The notes: generated by a model from the sequence alone, not told the origin. A stretch of 64,000 nucleotides of DNA from a virus (IMGVR_UViG_3300009158_000034:1-64000), one strand, 5' to 3'. Positions 1-5,079 are shown, counted from the first letter of the stretch. Numbers and translations are program-made.

Positions 1-49
1 AAGTTGATCGCTCAATGGTAGACAGGTTTAATTCCTGTTAGGTGCACCA
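1..49 (+). tRNA. tRNA 3' end, cut by window edge
   Basis: The T arm (ACAGG, 7-nt loop, CCTGT at 22-38), the 3' acceptor strand TAGGTGC, discriminator A and encoded CCA are visible. The anticodon lies upstream of the window, so the identity is unknown. The T loop reads TTTAATT rather than the usual TTC start, and about 14 nt separate the likely anticodon stem from the T arm. Confidence 0.6.
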
Positions 50-239
50 AGTTTTGTAAGTGTGTATGTTGAGAAAGCATGGTGTCGAAAGCCATGTGAG
101 AGAATGGTACGAGTCCAACAAAATTGCAACGCTCAAGTATCAACTATTACTACGTACCTCTATCCTGTCGGCCGCTTTAAAGAAAATACAGGTAGAATGG
201 TAGCAATGAGTGAGGTGCTACTACTTACAAATTAATCAT
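50..239 (+). ncRNA. Structured RNA spacer 1 between tRNAs
   Basis: This 190-nt gap holds no convincing ORF. A 9-bp stem (TTTGTAAGT at 53-61 with ACTTACAAA at 223-231) closes it. Internal hairpins are visible at 77-97 (GCATGG/CCATGT), 160-195 (CTATCCTGT/ACAGGTAG) and 200-221 (GTAGCA/TGCTAC). It resembles the spacers at 446-602 and 1822-1933 in design, but not clearly in sequence. The function is unknown; it may be a stable RNA or just a folded tRNA precursor spacer. Confidence 0.35.
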
Positions 240-313
240 GCGGGGTTCGTAAAATGGCATTACCTTAGCCTTCCAAGCTAAAGTCAGGAGTTCGATTCTC
301 CTACCCCGCTCCA
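240..313 (+). tRNA. tRNA-Gly(TCC)
   Basis: The acceptor stem is GCGGGGT/ACCCCGC, the anticodon loop CTTCCAA sits in a TTAGC/GCTAA stem, and CCA is encoded. It reads GGA codons. Confidence 0.95.
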
Positions 314-319
314 TAATGT

Positions 320-348
320 TTGACATATATCTATCAATGATATATAAT
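320..348 (+). promoter_or_regulatory. sigma70-type promoter
   Basis: TTGACA at 320-325 and TATAAT at 343-348 are separated by 17 nt. Transcription would start near 355, just before tRNA-Leu(TAA), so this promoter probably drives the following part of the tRNA array. Confidence 0.8.
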
Positions 349-361
349 AGTGAAATGAAAT

Positions 362-446
362 GCGACTGTGATGAAATAGGTAGACATAGTAGACTTAAAA
401 TCTACCGCCGAAAGGTGTACCGGTTCGATTCCGGTCAGTCGTACCA
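362..446 (+). tRNA. tRNA-Leu(TAA)
   Basis: Acceptor GCGACTG/CAGTCGT, anticodon TAA in a GTAGA/TCTAC stem, a long variable arm (CGCCGAAAGGTG region) and encoded CCA identify a type II tRNA-Leu reading UUA. Confidence 0.95.
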
Positions 447-602
447 TAATATAGTGTATTCTTGTCAAAATGTTATAGGGATATAGCCTACCCTATATAT
501 AAAAGAAAGTGCTGCATATATAGATTACTTTGAATAATCTATGAACGAGGATGCACCACAAGGTACGGTGTTATGACATACACTGGGAGTATACTATATT
601 AT
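446..602 (+). ncRNA. Structured RNA spacer 2 between tRNAs
   Basis: No gene is visible here. The ends pair in a long stem: 446-464 (starting ATAATATAGT) with 584-602, about 19 bp including several G-U pairs. Inside are hairpins at 474-497 (TATAGGG/CCCTATA), 522-540 (AGATTA/TAATCT) and a CACC/GGTG hairpin near 553-569. A multibranched RNA closed by its own ends is the simplest reading. The outermost base overlaps the 3' A of tRNA-Leu. Confidence 0.4.
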
Positions 603-609
603 GGTAATT

Positions 610-686
610 GCCTTCATAGCACAATTGGTTAGTGCAAACGACTCATAATCGTTAGGTTACTGGTTCGAGTCCAGTTGAAGGCACCA
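610..686 (+). tRNA. tRNA-Met or tRNA-Ile (CAT)
   Basis: Acceptor GCCTTCA/TGAAGGC, anticodon CAT in an ACGA/TCGT stem, and encoded CCA. The 1:72 pair is a normal G-C, so it is not an obvious initiator. It could be elongator Met, or an Ile tRNA read as AUA if lysidine-modified; the sequence alone does not decide. Confidence 0.9.
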
Positions 687-721
687 GATATTACGGAGAG
701 TGACAGTTTATGCAACTGTAG

Positions 722-729
722 CATAAATA
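722..729 (+). promoter_or_regulatory. T4-type late promoter candidate
   Basis: CATAAATA matches the T4 late -10-like element TATAAATA at 7 of 8 positions. It lies 18 nt upstream of the endonuclease-like gene start at 748. Confidence 0.45.
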
Positions 730-747
730 CATTCATAGGAGATTGAC

Positions 748-1191
748 ATGAATGTAAATGAAAAAGGTACTGTAGGTCTGATTGAGGTTATCAGAGACCT
801 AACAAAAAAAGGATATGAGTGTTTTACCCCAATTCACGACTATAGCAAAGTAGATTTGATTGCGATGGCTAATTCTTGGGAAACATTTAAGATTCAAGTA
901 AAGTATCGGACTACTTTTAGGAATAGAATAGAAGTAGGTTTTAACTCAGTAGTCAATGGGAAAAAAGTCCCGATGGATTTGACTGCAATTGACGGGTGGG
1001 CAATTTATTGTCCCGAGTTAGATAAAGTCGTTTATGTTCACAAGAGTGAAGTAAACATAGAATTAGGTGGCTTTAGTTTTAGATTAGAGCCGGGAAAAAA
1101 CACATTCAATACTAGCGACGGTAAGACTAGATTGAAATTGTTTGATGAATACGGAGATGTGGCCGAGTGGTCTAAGGCAGCAGGTTGCTAA
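748..1191 (+). CDS. PD-(D/E)XK homing-endonuclease-like protein
   Basis: This is likely a DNA endonuclease of the group-I-intron-associated PD-(D/E)XK type (I-Ssp6803I fold). The expected acidic and basic residues line up: E13 in the first helix, D36 in VDLIA, then Q50-V-K52. The start has a good ribosome site (TAGGAGA) 7 nt upstream. The frame has no stop before the next gene and runs 39 nt into tRNA-Ser(GCT), so the last 12 residues (GDVAEWSKAAGC) are tRNA sequence. I-Ssp6803I itself lives in a tRNA intron, so placement within a tRNA array fits a tRNA-targeting mobile nuclease (inference). It is free-standing here; no intron is evident. Confidence 0.75.
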   Translation: MNVNEKGTVGLIEVIRDLTKKGYECFTPIHDYSKVDLIAMANSWETFKIQVKYRTTFRNRIEVGFNSVVNGKKVPMDLTAIDGWAIYCPELDKVVYVHKSEVNIELGGFSFRLEPGKNTFNTSDGKTRLKLFDEYGDVAEWSKAAGC

Positions 1192-1244
1192 CCTGTCGTG
1201 TCAAGTAATTGGCACCGTGAGTTCAAATCTCACCGTCTCCGCCA
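1153..1244 (+). tRNA. tRNA-Ser(GCT)
   Basis: Acceptor GGAGATG/CGTCTCC, anticodon GCT in a CAGGT/ACCTG stem, a long variable arm, a T arm with TTCAAAT and encoded GCCA. Its 5' part doubles as the 3' end of the upstream endonuclease gene. Confidence 0.95.
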
Positions 1245-1266
1245 AAGATTTTTAACAAGGAAAAAT

Positions 1267-1428
1267 ATGAAACCAAACAAGACTTTTAAAATGAGTAAGT
1301 CATTCAAACGATTGACTAGGACACTACCATTCAATACTGGTGATCAACGACATGCATTCAAGCGAATGATGATTGATGCTCAATTGATGGGTGGAGTACG
1401 CCCGGCTAGAGAAAAGTCAGAGAAATAA
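1267..1428 (+). CDS. Small basic protein, unknown (53 aa)
   Basis: The start at 1267 has an AAGG ribosome site 5-9 nt upstream (1257-1261). A longer frame begins at 1198, but that part is only tRNA-Ser sequence. The product is Lys/Arg-rich, with KTFKMSKSFKRLTRTLPF near the N terminus. I recognise no domain. It sits between tRNA-Ser and tRNA-Cys. Confidence 0.6.
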   Translation: MKPNKTFKMSKSFKRLTRTLPFNTGDQRHAFKRMMIDAQLMGGVRPAREKSEK

Positions 1429-1431
1429 TAT

Positions 1432-1509
1432 GTAGGGATGGCGGAGCGGCCCAACGCAACTGTCTGCAAAACAGTAACACCGCGAGTTCAAATCTCGCTC
1501 CCTACTCCA
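1432..1509 (+). tRNA. tRNA-Cys(GCA)
   Basis: Acceptor GTAGGGA/TCCCTAC, anticodon loop CTGCAAA in an ACTGT/ACAGT stem, discriminator T and encoded CCA. Confidence 0.92.
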
Positions 1510-1517
1510 AGTAAAGG

Positions 1518-1546
1518 TTGACAACAAACCTAAATTGTTGTATAAT
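1518..1546 (+). promoter_or_regulatory. sigma70 promoter with inverted repeat
   Basis: TTGACA at 1518-1523, a 17-nt spacer and TATAAT at 1541-1546 are perfect consensus. An inverted repeat ACAACAA-N7-TTGTTGT fills the spacer and touches both hexamers. The same arrangement recurs at 5033-5061, which suggests a shared operator. Confidence 0.85.
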
Positions 1547-1573
1547 AAATTTTTTAACGAAAGAGGTAATGAC

Positions 1574-1597
1574 ATGAAACGTTCAATGAAACGATAG
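1574..1597 (+). other. Possible 7-codon leader ORF
   Basis: Downstream of the 1518 promoter, an AGAGGT ribosome-like site precedes ATG and six more codons (MKRSMKR) before TAG. It is too short to judge. The 1598-1664 stretch after it holds nothing else I recognise except possible pairing around GGTTTAGGG. Confidence 0.2.
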
Positions 1598-1664
1598 TGT
1601 CATTCTTAAACCCCATGTATTGGTTTAGGGATGGCACATTAAAGACAAATTTAATACTGCTTGT

Positions 1665-1739
1665 CCCTTCAAGATGTTACGGTAGCATAGCGGACTCTTA
1701 ATCCGACAAGACTCAGTTCAATTCTGAGTGGAGGGACCA
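1665..1739 (+). tRNA. tRNA-Lys(CTT)
   Basis: Acceptor CCCTTCA/TGGAGGG (one T-G pair), anticodon loop CTCTTAA in a 4-bp CGGA/TCCG stem, T arm CTCAG/CTGAG and encoded ACCA. The fifth anticodon-stem pair is a mismatch, so this is a slightly degenerate tRNA. Confidence 0.8.
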
Positions 1740-1745
1740 ATATAT

Positions 1746-1821
1746 GGGGTTATGGTGAAACGGTTATCACAGCAGACTTTTAATCTGCCAGTTCCGAGTT
1801 CGAATCTCGGTGGCCCTACCA
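1746..1821 (+). tRNA. tRNA-Lys(TTT)
   Basis: Anticodon TTT in a GCAGA/TCTGC stem, T arm CCGAG/CTCGG and encoded ACCA. The acceptor GGGGTTA/TGGCCCT contains three G-U type pairs. Confidence 0.9.
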
Positions 1822-1933
1822 TATAAGAACACATTCAACGGCAAACAGGATACCTGGCAACTGGACGCAGGGGCTATCCCAAAGATGTAGGGCACTACCA
1901 CCGTAAAGTCAGGAAATGAGTGTGTTCCTATAT
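1822..1933 (+). ncRNA. Structured RNA spacer 3 between tRNAs
   Basis: A 112-nt non-coding spacer has ends forming a 17-bp stem: 1821-1837 (ATATAAGAACACATTCA) with 1917-1933, one mismatch and one wobble. An inner ACGG/CCGT pairing and a CCTG/CAGG hairpin are also visible. The 8-mer AACAGGAT at 1844-1851 is complementary to the conserved ATCCTGTT of the repeated RNA elements at 2050, 2421, 5080 and 5265. Function unknown. Confidence 0.4.
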
Positions 1934-1954
1934 GATGACTAAATAAAGAATAAT

Positions 1955-2044
1955 GGAAGATTGGTCGAGTGGTTTATGGCTCTAGTCTTGAAAACTAGCG
2001 AATCTTAAAAGGTTCCGTGAGTTCGAATCTCACATCTTCCTCCA
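1955..2044 (+). tRNA. tRNA-Ser(TGA)
   Basis: Acceptor GGAAGAT/ATCTTCC, anticodon TGA in a CTAGT/ACTAG stem, a long variable arm and encoded CCA. Confidence 0.95.
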
Positions 2045-2049
2045 AGTTA

Positions 2050-2113
2050 AGGATCGGTTCAGCAAATTTTATACATTTGACTTTTAATCAAAACCGTAAA
2101 AAACGATCCTGTT
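2050..2113 (+). ncRNA. AGGAT-ATCCTGTT RNA element, copy a
   Basis: AGGATCG at the 5' end pairs with CGATCCT at the 3' end, followed by GTT. Next to the stem is GTTCAGCAAA; the loop is A/T-rich, and AACCG in it can pair with CGGTT. Three other copies lie at 2421, 5080 and 5265. The two inner stem pairs change together between copies, which supports a real RNA fold. I do not recognise a known RNA family. Confidence 0.55.
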
Positions 2114-2115
2114 AT

Positions 2116-2190
2116 ATCTCCCTGGTGTTAGCGGCAGCACATCGGTCTCCAAAACCGCAAGGCAAGGTTCAAATCCTTGGGGGGATGCCA
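2116..2190 (+). tRNA. tRNA-Trp(CCA)
   Basis: Acceptor ATCTCCC/GGGGGAT, anticodon CCA in a CGGT/ACCG stem, T arm CAAGG/CCTTG, discriminator G and encoded CCA. Confidence 0.92.
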
Positions 2191-2200
2191 AAGAATAAAT

Positions 2201-2285
2201 GCCCTGGTGGCGAAATTGGTAGACGCACCAGATTTAGGTTCTGACGCCGAAAGGCGTGTCGGTTCGAGTCCGACCTAGGGCACCA
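2201..2285 (+). tRNA. tRNA-Leu(TAG)
   Basis: Acceptor GCCCTGG/CTAGGGC, anticodon TAG, a long variable arm with CGCCGAAAGGCG, T arm TCGG/CCGA and encoded CCA. Confidence 0.95.
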
Positions 2286-2298
2286 CAAAAACTCGCCT

Positions 2299-2334
2299 TG
2301 ACTGATGGCGTATAATGAGATAAGTAATCAGTCA
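2299..2334 (+). other. Intergenic stem-loop
   Basis: TGACTGAT pairs with ATCAGTCA (8 bp) across a 20-nt loop. TTGACT and TATAAT are present but only 7 nt apart, so they are not a normal promoter. It may be an RNA processing hairpin ahead of tRNA-Ala. Confidence 0.3.
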
Positions 2335-2341
2335 CGAATTC

Positions 2342-2415
2342 GGGGGATTAGTATAATGGGATTACGGCAGCTTTGCAAGCTGTTTATGAGAGTTCGATTC
2401 TCTCATCCTCCACCA
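2342..2415 (+). tRNA. tRNA-Ala(TGC)
   Basis: Acceptor GGGGGAT/ATCCTCC, anticodon loop TTTGCAA in a CAGC/GCTG stem, T arm GAGAG/CTCTC and encoded ACCA. Confidence 0.94.
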
Positions 2416-2420
2416 AGTTA

Positions 2421-2481
2421 AGGATGCTTCCAGCAAATAAAACAAACTTTTATTATCAAAAAAGCAAAACAGCATCCTGTT
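2421..2481 (+). ncRNA. AGGAT-ATCCTGTT RNA element, copy b
   Basis: The terminal stem is AGGATGC/GCATCCT followed by GTT, with TTCCAGCAAAT after the 5' strand and an A-rich 3' half containing AAAAAAGC that can also pair with GCTT. It is nearly identical to copy d at 5265. It lies between tRNA-Ala and tRNA-Val(GAC). Confidence 0.55.
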
Positions 2482-2485
2482 AAAT

Positions 2486-2562
2486 GCGTGATTAGTTCAG
2501 CATGGAAGAACGCTACCCCGACACGGTAGAGGTCAAAAGTTCGAATCTTTTATCACGCACCA
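2486..2562 (+). tRNA. tRNA-Val(GAC)
   Basis: Acceptor GCGTGAT/ATCACGC, anticodon GAC in a CTACC/GGTAG stem, T arm AAAAG/CTTTT and encoded ACCA. Confidence 0.93.
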
Positions 2563-2569
2563 AGAACAA

Positions 2570-2577
2570 CATAAATA
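2570..2577 (+). promoter_or_regulatory. T4-type late promoter candidate
   Basis: CATAAATA lies 3 nt before the next tRNA gene. It is a 7-of-8 match to TATAAATA, but could be chance in AT-rich spacer. Confidence 0.3.
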
Positions 2578-2580
2578 TAT

Positions 2581-2659
2581 AGCGGAGTGGGGGAGTATGG
2601 TCGTCCCCGCTAGTCTCATAAGCTAGAGAACGGTGGTTCAAATCCATCCTCCGCATCCA
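2581..2659 (+). tRNA. tRNA-Met(CAT), initiator-like
   Basis: Anticodon CAT in a CTAGT/GCTAG stem, T arm GGTGG/CCATC and encoded CCA after discriminator T. The acceptor pairs GCGGAG with CTCCGC, but positions 1 and 72 are A and A. An unpaired 1:72 is a hallmark of bacterial initiator tRNA. The three G-C pairs typical of initiator anticodon stems are absent, so the role is uncertain. Confidence 0.8.
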
Positions 2660-2664
2660 ATACT

Positions 2665-2901
2665 ATGACAGATTACGTATTAGCTTTTTTAGCAATGTTC
2701 CTTACTGATGTTTTTTACACGTACTACCTAAAGGCAGTGCAAGATGAACAAGCATTAAGAGCAAGTAGCTGGGCAACAATCATATATATTGTTGCAGCCT
2801 TTGCAATCATAGAGTATAATACTAATCATCTGTTATTGATTCCAGCAGCACTTGGTGCGTTTTGCGGCACGTTTGTTGGAATGAAGTTGAGAAAGAAATA
2901 A
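2665..2901 (+). CDS. Small membrane protein, unknown (78 aa)
   Basis: Three hydrophobic segments are visible: residues 4-21, 36-48 and 55-73, with a Lys/Arg-rich end (KLRKK). This suggests a small inner-membrane protein. It starts 5 nt after a tRNA without an obvious ribosome site. No family recognised. Confidence 0.6.
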   Translation: MTDYVLAFLAMFLTDVFYTYYLKAVQDEQALRASSWATIIYIVAAFAIIEYNTNHLLLIPAALGAFCGTFVGMKLRKK

Positions 2902-2948
2902 TTCGGAGTGTGGTCGGAGACTAAAAATCTCAATAATTGTCCTCCGAG

Positions 2949-2956
2949 CATAAATA
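2949..2956 (+). promoter_or_regulatory. T4-type late promoter candidate
   Basis: CATAAATA lies 5 nt before the ATG at 2962. A T4-type late start would fall almost on the start codon of the HNH gene. Confidence 0.4.
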
Positions 2957-2961
2957 GATGT

Positions 2962-3543
2962 ATGGAACTCATACAATATCAAAATAATGACGGGACTTTT
3001 ACTAGTCCCAAAAACGGAAAAATATATAAATCATTGAAGGCTTTTAGAGCGCATTGGTTTAACAATCCGGCTGGAGCAGGTTTTAAAGGATTAAATCTTA
3101 TAAAAAAAGATTGTCAATATTGCTCAAGCAAATATGGATTGTCTAATTTAAAAAGACATGAAGAAAAATGTTATTTGAATCCTAAAAATATAAGAGAATG
3201 CTTACATTGTAGTAAACCTATTAAGGATTATGTAGGTTCAAAGGGCACATGTAGTAGAAGTTGTGCTAACAGCTTTTTTAAAGTAGGTGAGAATAATGGA
3301 AATTTCAAAGGTGATTCATATCAATTTCTTTGTTTTTCTAATCATAAAAAAGAATGTATAGTGTGTGGAGAAAATAAAATTGTTGCGGTTCATCATTACA
3401 ACGAAAACCACGAGGACAATAGAATTGAAAATTTAGTTCCCTTGTGCCCCACACATCATCAATATATGCATAGTAGATATGCAGAAGAAATTAGACACAT
3501 AGTTGATAACTATGTAAATACATTTATACTCCGGTTCGCCTAA
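2962..3543 (+). CDS. HNH homing-endonuclease-like protein
   Basis: The C-terminal part carries an HNH module: ECIVCGENK, then VHHYNENHEDNRIENLVPLC, then HHQYMHS. It has the paired cysteines and His-His/Asn/His pattern of metal-dependent nucleases. Upstream cysteine pairs (CQYC, CLHC and CSRSC) look like zinc-binding DNA-recognition knuckles. A KNGKIYKSLKAF segment near residue 20 resembles a nuclease-associated DNA-binding repeat. The frame extends upstream to 2908, but that part has stem-loop character, so the start at 2962 is preferred. The stop codon lies 15 nt inside tRNA-Pro. It is probably a mobile nuclease acting at tRNA loci (inference). Confidence 0.8.
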   Translation: MELIQYQNNDGTFTSPKNGKIYKSLKAFRAHWFNNPAGAGFKGLNLIKKDCQYCSSKYGLSNLKRHEEKCYLNPKNIRECLHCSKPIKDYVGSKGTCSRSCANSFFKVGENNGNFKGDSYQFLCFSNHKKECIVCGENKIVAVHHYNENHEDNRIENLVPLCPTHHQYMHSRYAEEIRHIVDNYVNTFILRFA

Positions 3544-3607
3544 TCTGGTTATGGCACTTGCTTTGGGAGCAAGAATAATGTGAGTTCAAATCCCACACTG
3601 GAGACCA
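3529..3607 (+). tRNA. tRNA-Pro(TGG)
   Basis: Acceptor CTCCGGT/ACTGGAG, anticodon TGG in a CTTGC/GCAAG stem, T arm with TTCAAAT and encoded ACCA. Its first 15 nt overlap the end of the HNH reading frame. Confidence 0.94.
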
Positions 3608-3623
3608 AGTAAAGGAATATGTT

Positions 3624-3812
3624 ATGAGTAAAGGTAGTAGACCAAGACCATATAGTGTTAGTCAAAAAGAATATCTAGATAAGTTTGATGCAATCTTTCG
3701 CAAGCCCTCACCTAGAGAGATTGAGGATGCCCAAATAGAGCAAGAAGCATTTGACAAGATAGAAGAAAAGATGTATACTGCAAAGATAGAAGGAGATAAA
3801 CAATGCAAGTAA
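3624..3812 (+). CDS. Small charged protein, unknown (62 aa)
   Basis: An AAAGGAA ribosome site lies upstream. The product is hydrophilic with an acidic helix-prone middle (REIEDAQIEQEAFDKIEEK). It overlaps the parvulin gene by 10 nt, so the two are probably translated together. No domain recognised. Confidence 0.65.
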   Translation: MSKGSRPRPYSVSQKEYLDKFDAIFRKPSPREIEDAQIEQEAFDKIEEKMYTAKIEGDKQCK

Positions 3813-4072
3813 GAGCAAAACATATTTTAGTAGAATCATTGAACACCGCAGTAACTTTAAAAGAAAAGATTGCGATGGGAGAAGATTTTGGTGCATTAGC
3901 AAAACTTCATAGCAAGTGTCCGAGTGGACAGAATGGTGGAGATTTGGGAATGTTTAGTCGTGGACAGATGGTAAAGCCGTTTGAAGATGTTGCGTTTGGT
4001 AGTGATGTTGGCCAAGTAAGTGGCCCAGTACAAACACAATTCGGTTATCATTTGATTCAACGAACAGGATAA
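3803..4072 (+). CDS. Parvulin-type peptidyl-prolyl isomerase
   Basis: This is a single-domain PpiC/parvulin rotamase, 89 aa and close in size to E. coli PpiC. Family signatures are the N-terminal RAKHILVES, the central CPSGQNGGDLGMFSRGQMVKPFE and the C-terminal QTQFGYHLIQ. There is no signal peptide, so it should act in the cytoplasm as a folding helper. Ribosome site GAAGGAG precedes the start. It lies between tRNA-Pro and tRNA-Val. Confidence 0.93.
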   Translation: MQVRAKHILVESLNTAVTLKEKIAMGEDFGALAKLHSKCPSGQNGGDLGMFSRGQMVKPFEDVAFGSDVGQVSGPVQTQFGYHLIQRTG

Positions 4073-4079
4073 AAATTTT

Positions 4080-4154
4080 GCCTCGTTAACTCAGCGGTAG
4101 AGTAGCGCCTTTACACGGCGAATGTCGGCGGTTCAATCCCGTCACGAGGTACCA
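4080..4154 (+). tRNA. tRNA-Val(TAC)
   Basis: Acceptor GCCTCGT/ACGAGGT, anticodon TAC in a CGCC/GGCG stem, T arm with TTCAATC and encoded ACCA. Confidence 0.93.
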
Positions 4155-4163
4155 GGTTAGTAA

Positions 4164-4237
4164 GCGGGTATGATGTAATGGTAGCTTGTGACCTTGCCAA
4201 GGTTAGCGTGAGAGTTCGATTCTCTCTACCCGCTCCA
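4164..4237 (+). tRNA. tRNA-Gly(GCC)
   Basis: Acceptor GCGGGTA/TACCCGC, anticodon GCC, T arm GAGAG/CTCTC and encoded CCA. It complements the TCC tRNA-Gly at 240. This is the last tRNA of the array. Confidence 0.94.
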
Positions 4238-4247
4238 AAGATAAATT

Positions 4248-4802
4248 ATGGCACATCAACAACAATTTGATTTTATTCAAACATTGAAAACAAAATATCC
4301 ATCACACTTTGCTAATGCAAAGGTGTTAGAGGTAGGTAGTCTCAATATCAATGGGTCAATACGACAATTCTTCACTGAGTGTGATTACTTGGGAATTGAT
4401 GTTGGCCCGGGACTTGATGTTGATTTAGTTTGCGAAGGTCAAAAATTATATCATCCAGATGAAACGTATGATACAGTTGGCAGCTGTGAATGTTTTGAAC
4501 ACAATCCATATTGGGTAGAGACATTTGTCAATATGCATAGGATGACTAAACGTAATGGTCTAGTGTTTATGTCTTGTGCTACAACAGGTAGAGCCGAACA
4601 CGGTACTACTCGTACTAGTCCACAAGATAGTCCATTGACAGTTACGAATGGTTGGGAATATTATAAAAACTTAACCGAACAAGATTTTAGAAAACATATT
4701 TTTTACATGGATATTGACAAAATGTTTAGTGAATATGAATTTATAGTGGGTGCGCCGCATCCCGATTTATATTTCTATGGCATTAAAAAGGAGATAGTAT
4801 GA
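4248..4802 (+). CDS. SAM-dependent methyltransferase
   Basis: A class I methyltransferase fold is indicated by motif I VLEVGS at residues 26-31, an acidic strand end (YLGIDVGPG) near 46-54, and the GSCECFEH segment near 80, typical of the Methyltransf_11 group. The substrate is unknown; small molecules, sugars or nucleic acids are all possible. The stop overlaps the omega-subunit start by 4 nt (ATGA), so the two are translationally coupled. Confidence 0.8.
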   Translation: MAHQQQFDFIQTLKTKYPSHFANAKVLEVGSLNINGSIRQFFTECDYLGIDVGPGLDVDLVCEGQKLYHPDETYDTVGSCECFEHNPYWVETFVNMHRMTKRNGLVFMSCATTGRAEHGTTRTSPQDSPLTVTNGWEYYKNLTEQDFRKHIFYMDIDKMFSEYEFIVGAPHPDLYFYGIKKEIV

Positions 4803-5017
4803 CTGAAAGCAGAGCAAGATACACTAGCCAAGAGGCTGTAGAGATGATTGGTAATCGATTTGATATGGTTCTAATCGCTTGCATTAGAGTAAGGGAACTC
4901 AAGCGTGGTCATAGGCCTAAACTTGATAATCCTTTAAAGGCAGGACCCACAGTGGTTGCACTGATGGAAATTGAAAAAGGCCTAGTAGGCCGAGAATATC
5001 TTAAACAAGTAAGATAA
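4799..5017 (+). CDS. rpoZ: RNA polymerase omega subunit homologue
   Basis: The 72-aa product resembles bacterial omega along most of its length. It has ARYTSQEAVEMIGNRFDMVL at residues 6-25, matching the omega core (E. coli has AVEKIGNRFDLVL), then an Arg-rich helix, PTVVALMEIEKGLV near 50-63, and a short C-terminal helix. Omega binds the beta-prime subunit and helps assemble RNAP, and in some bacteria mediates ppGpp sensing. A phage copy would be placed to remodel host transcription (inference). An AAGGAG ribosome site and an ATGA overlap with the methyltransferase mark the start. It is shorter than E. coli omega (91 aa) and lacks the acidic tail. Confidence 0.88.
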   Translation: MTESRARYTSQEAVEMIGNRFDMVLIACIRVRELKRGHRPKLDNPLKAGPTVVALMEIEKGLVGREYLKQVR

Positions 5018-5032
5018 GTTACCCAAAATGTA

Positions 5033-5061
5033 TATACAACAACTGGATGTTGTTGTATAAT
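5033..5061 (+). promoter_or_regulatory. Promoter with overlapping perfect palindrome
   Basis: TATAAT at 5056-5061 has a weak -35 (TATACA) 17 nt upstream. A perfect 9-bp inverted repeat, TACAACAAC-TGGAT-GTTGTTGTA (5035-5057), fills the space. Transcription would begin near 5068, just before the structured RNA at 5080. The palindrome matches that at 1518-1546 in sequence and position. Confidence 0.65.
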
Positions 5062-5079
5062 ACACGTATTGAAGATTAA

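Noticed and set aside
1198-1266. N-terminal extension of the 1267 gene
   Set aside because: These codons are the 3' half of tRNA-Ser; the ATG at 1267 has a proper ribosome site.
2017-2244. Open frame of 75 codons across tRNA-Ser, an RNA element and tRNA-Trp
   Set aside because: It consists of tRNA and structured RNA sequence, with no ribosome site.
2299-2316. Promoter TTGACT...TATAAT before tRNA-Ala
   Set aside because: The two hexamers are only 7 nt apart. A hairpin explains the sequence better.
748-3607. Group I intron in a tRNA gene
   Set aside because: All tRNAs except the one cut by the window edge are continuous from acceptor to acceptor, and no split tRNA or intron core is visible. 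The nucleases are free-standing.
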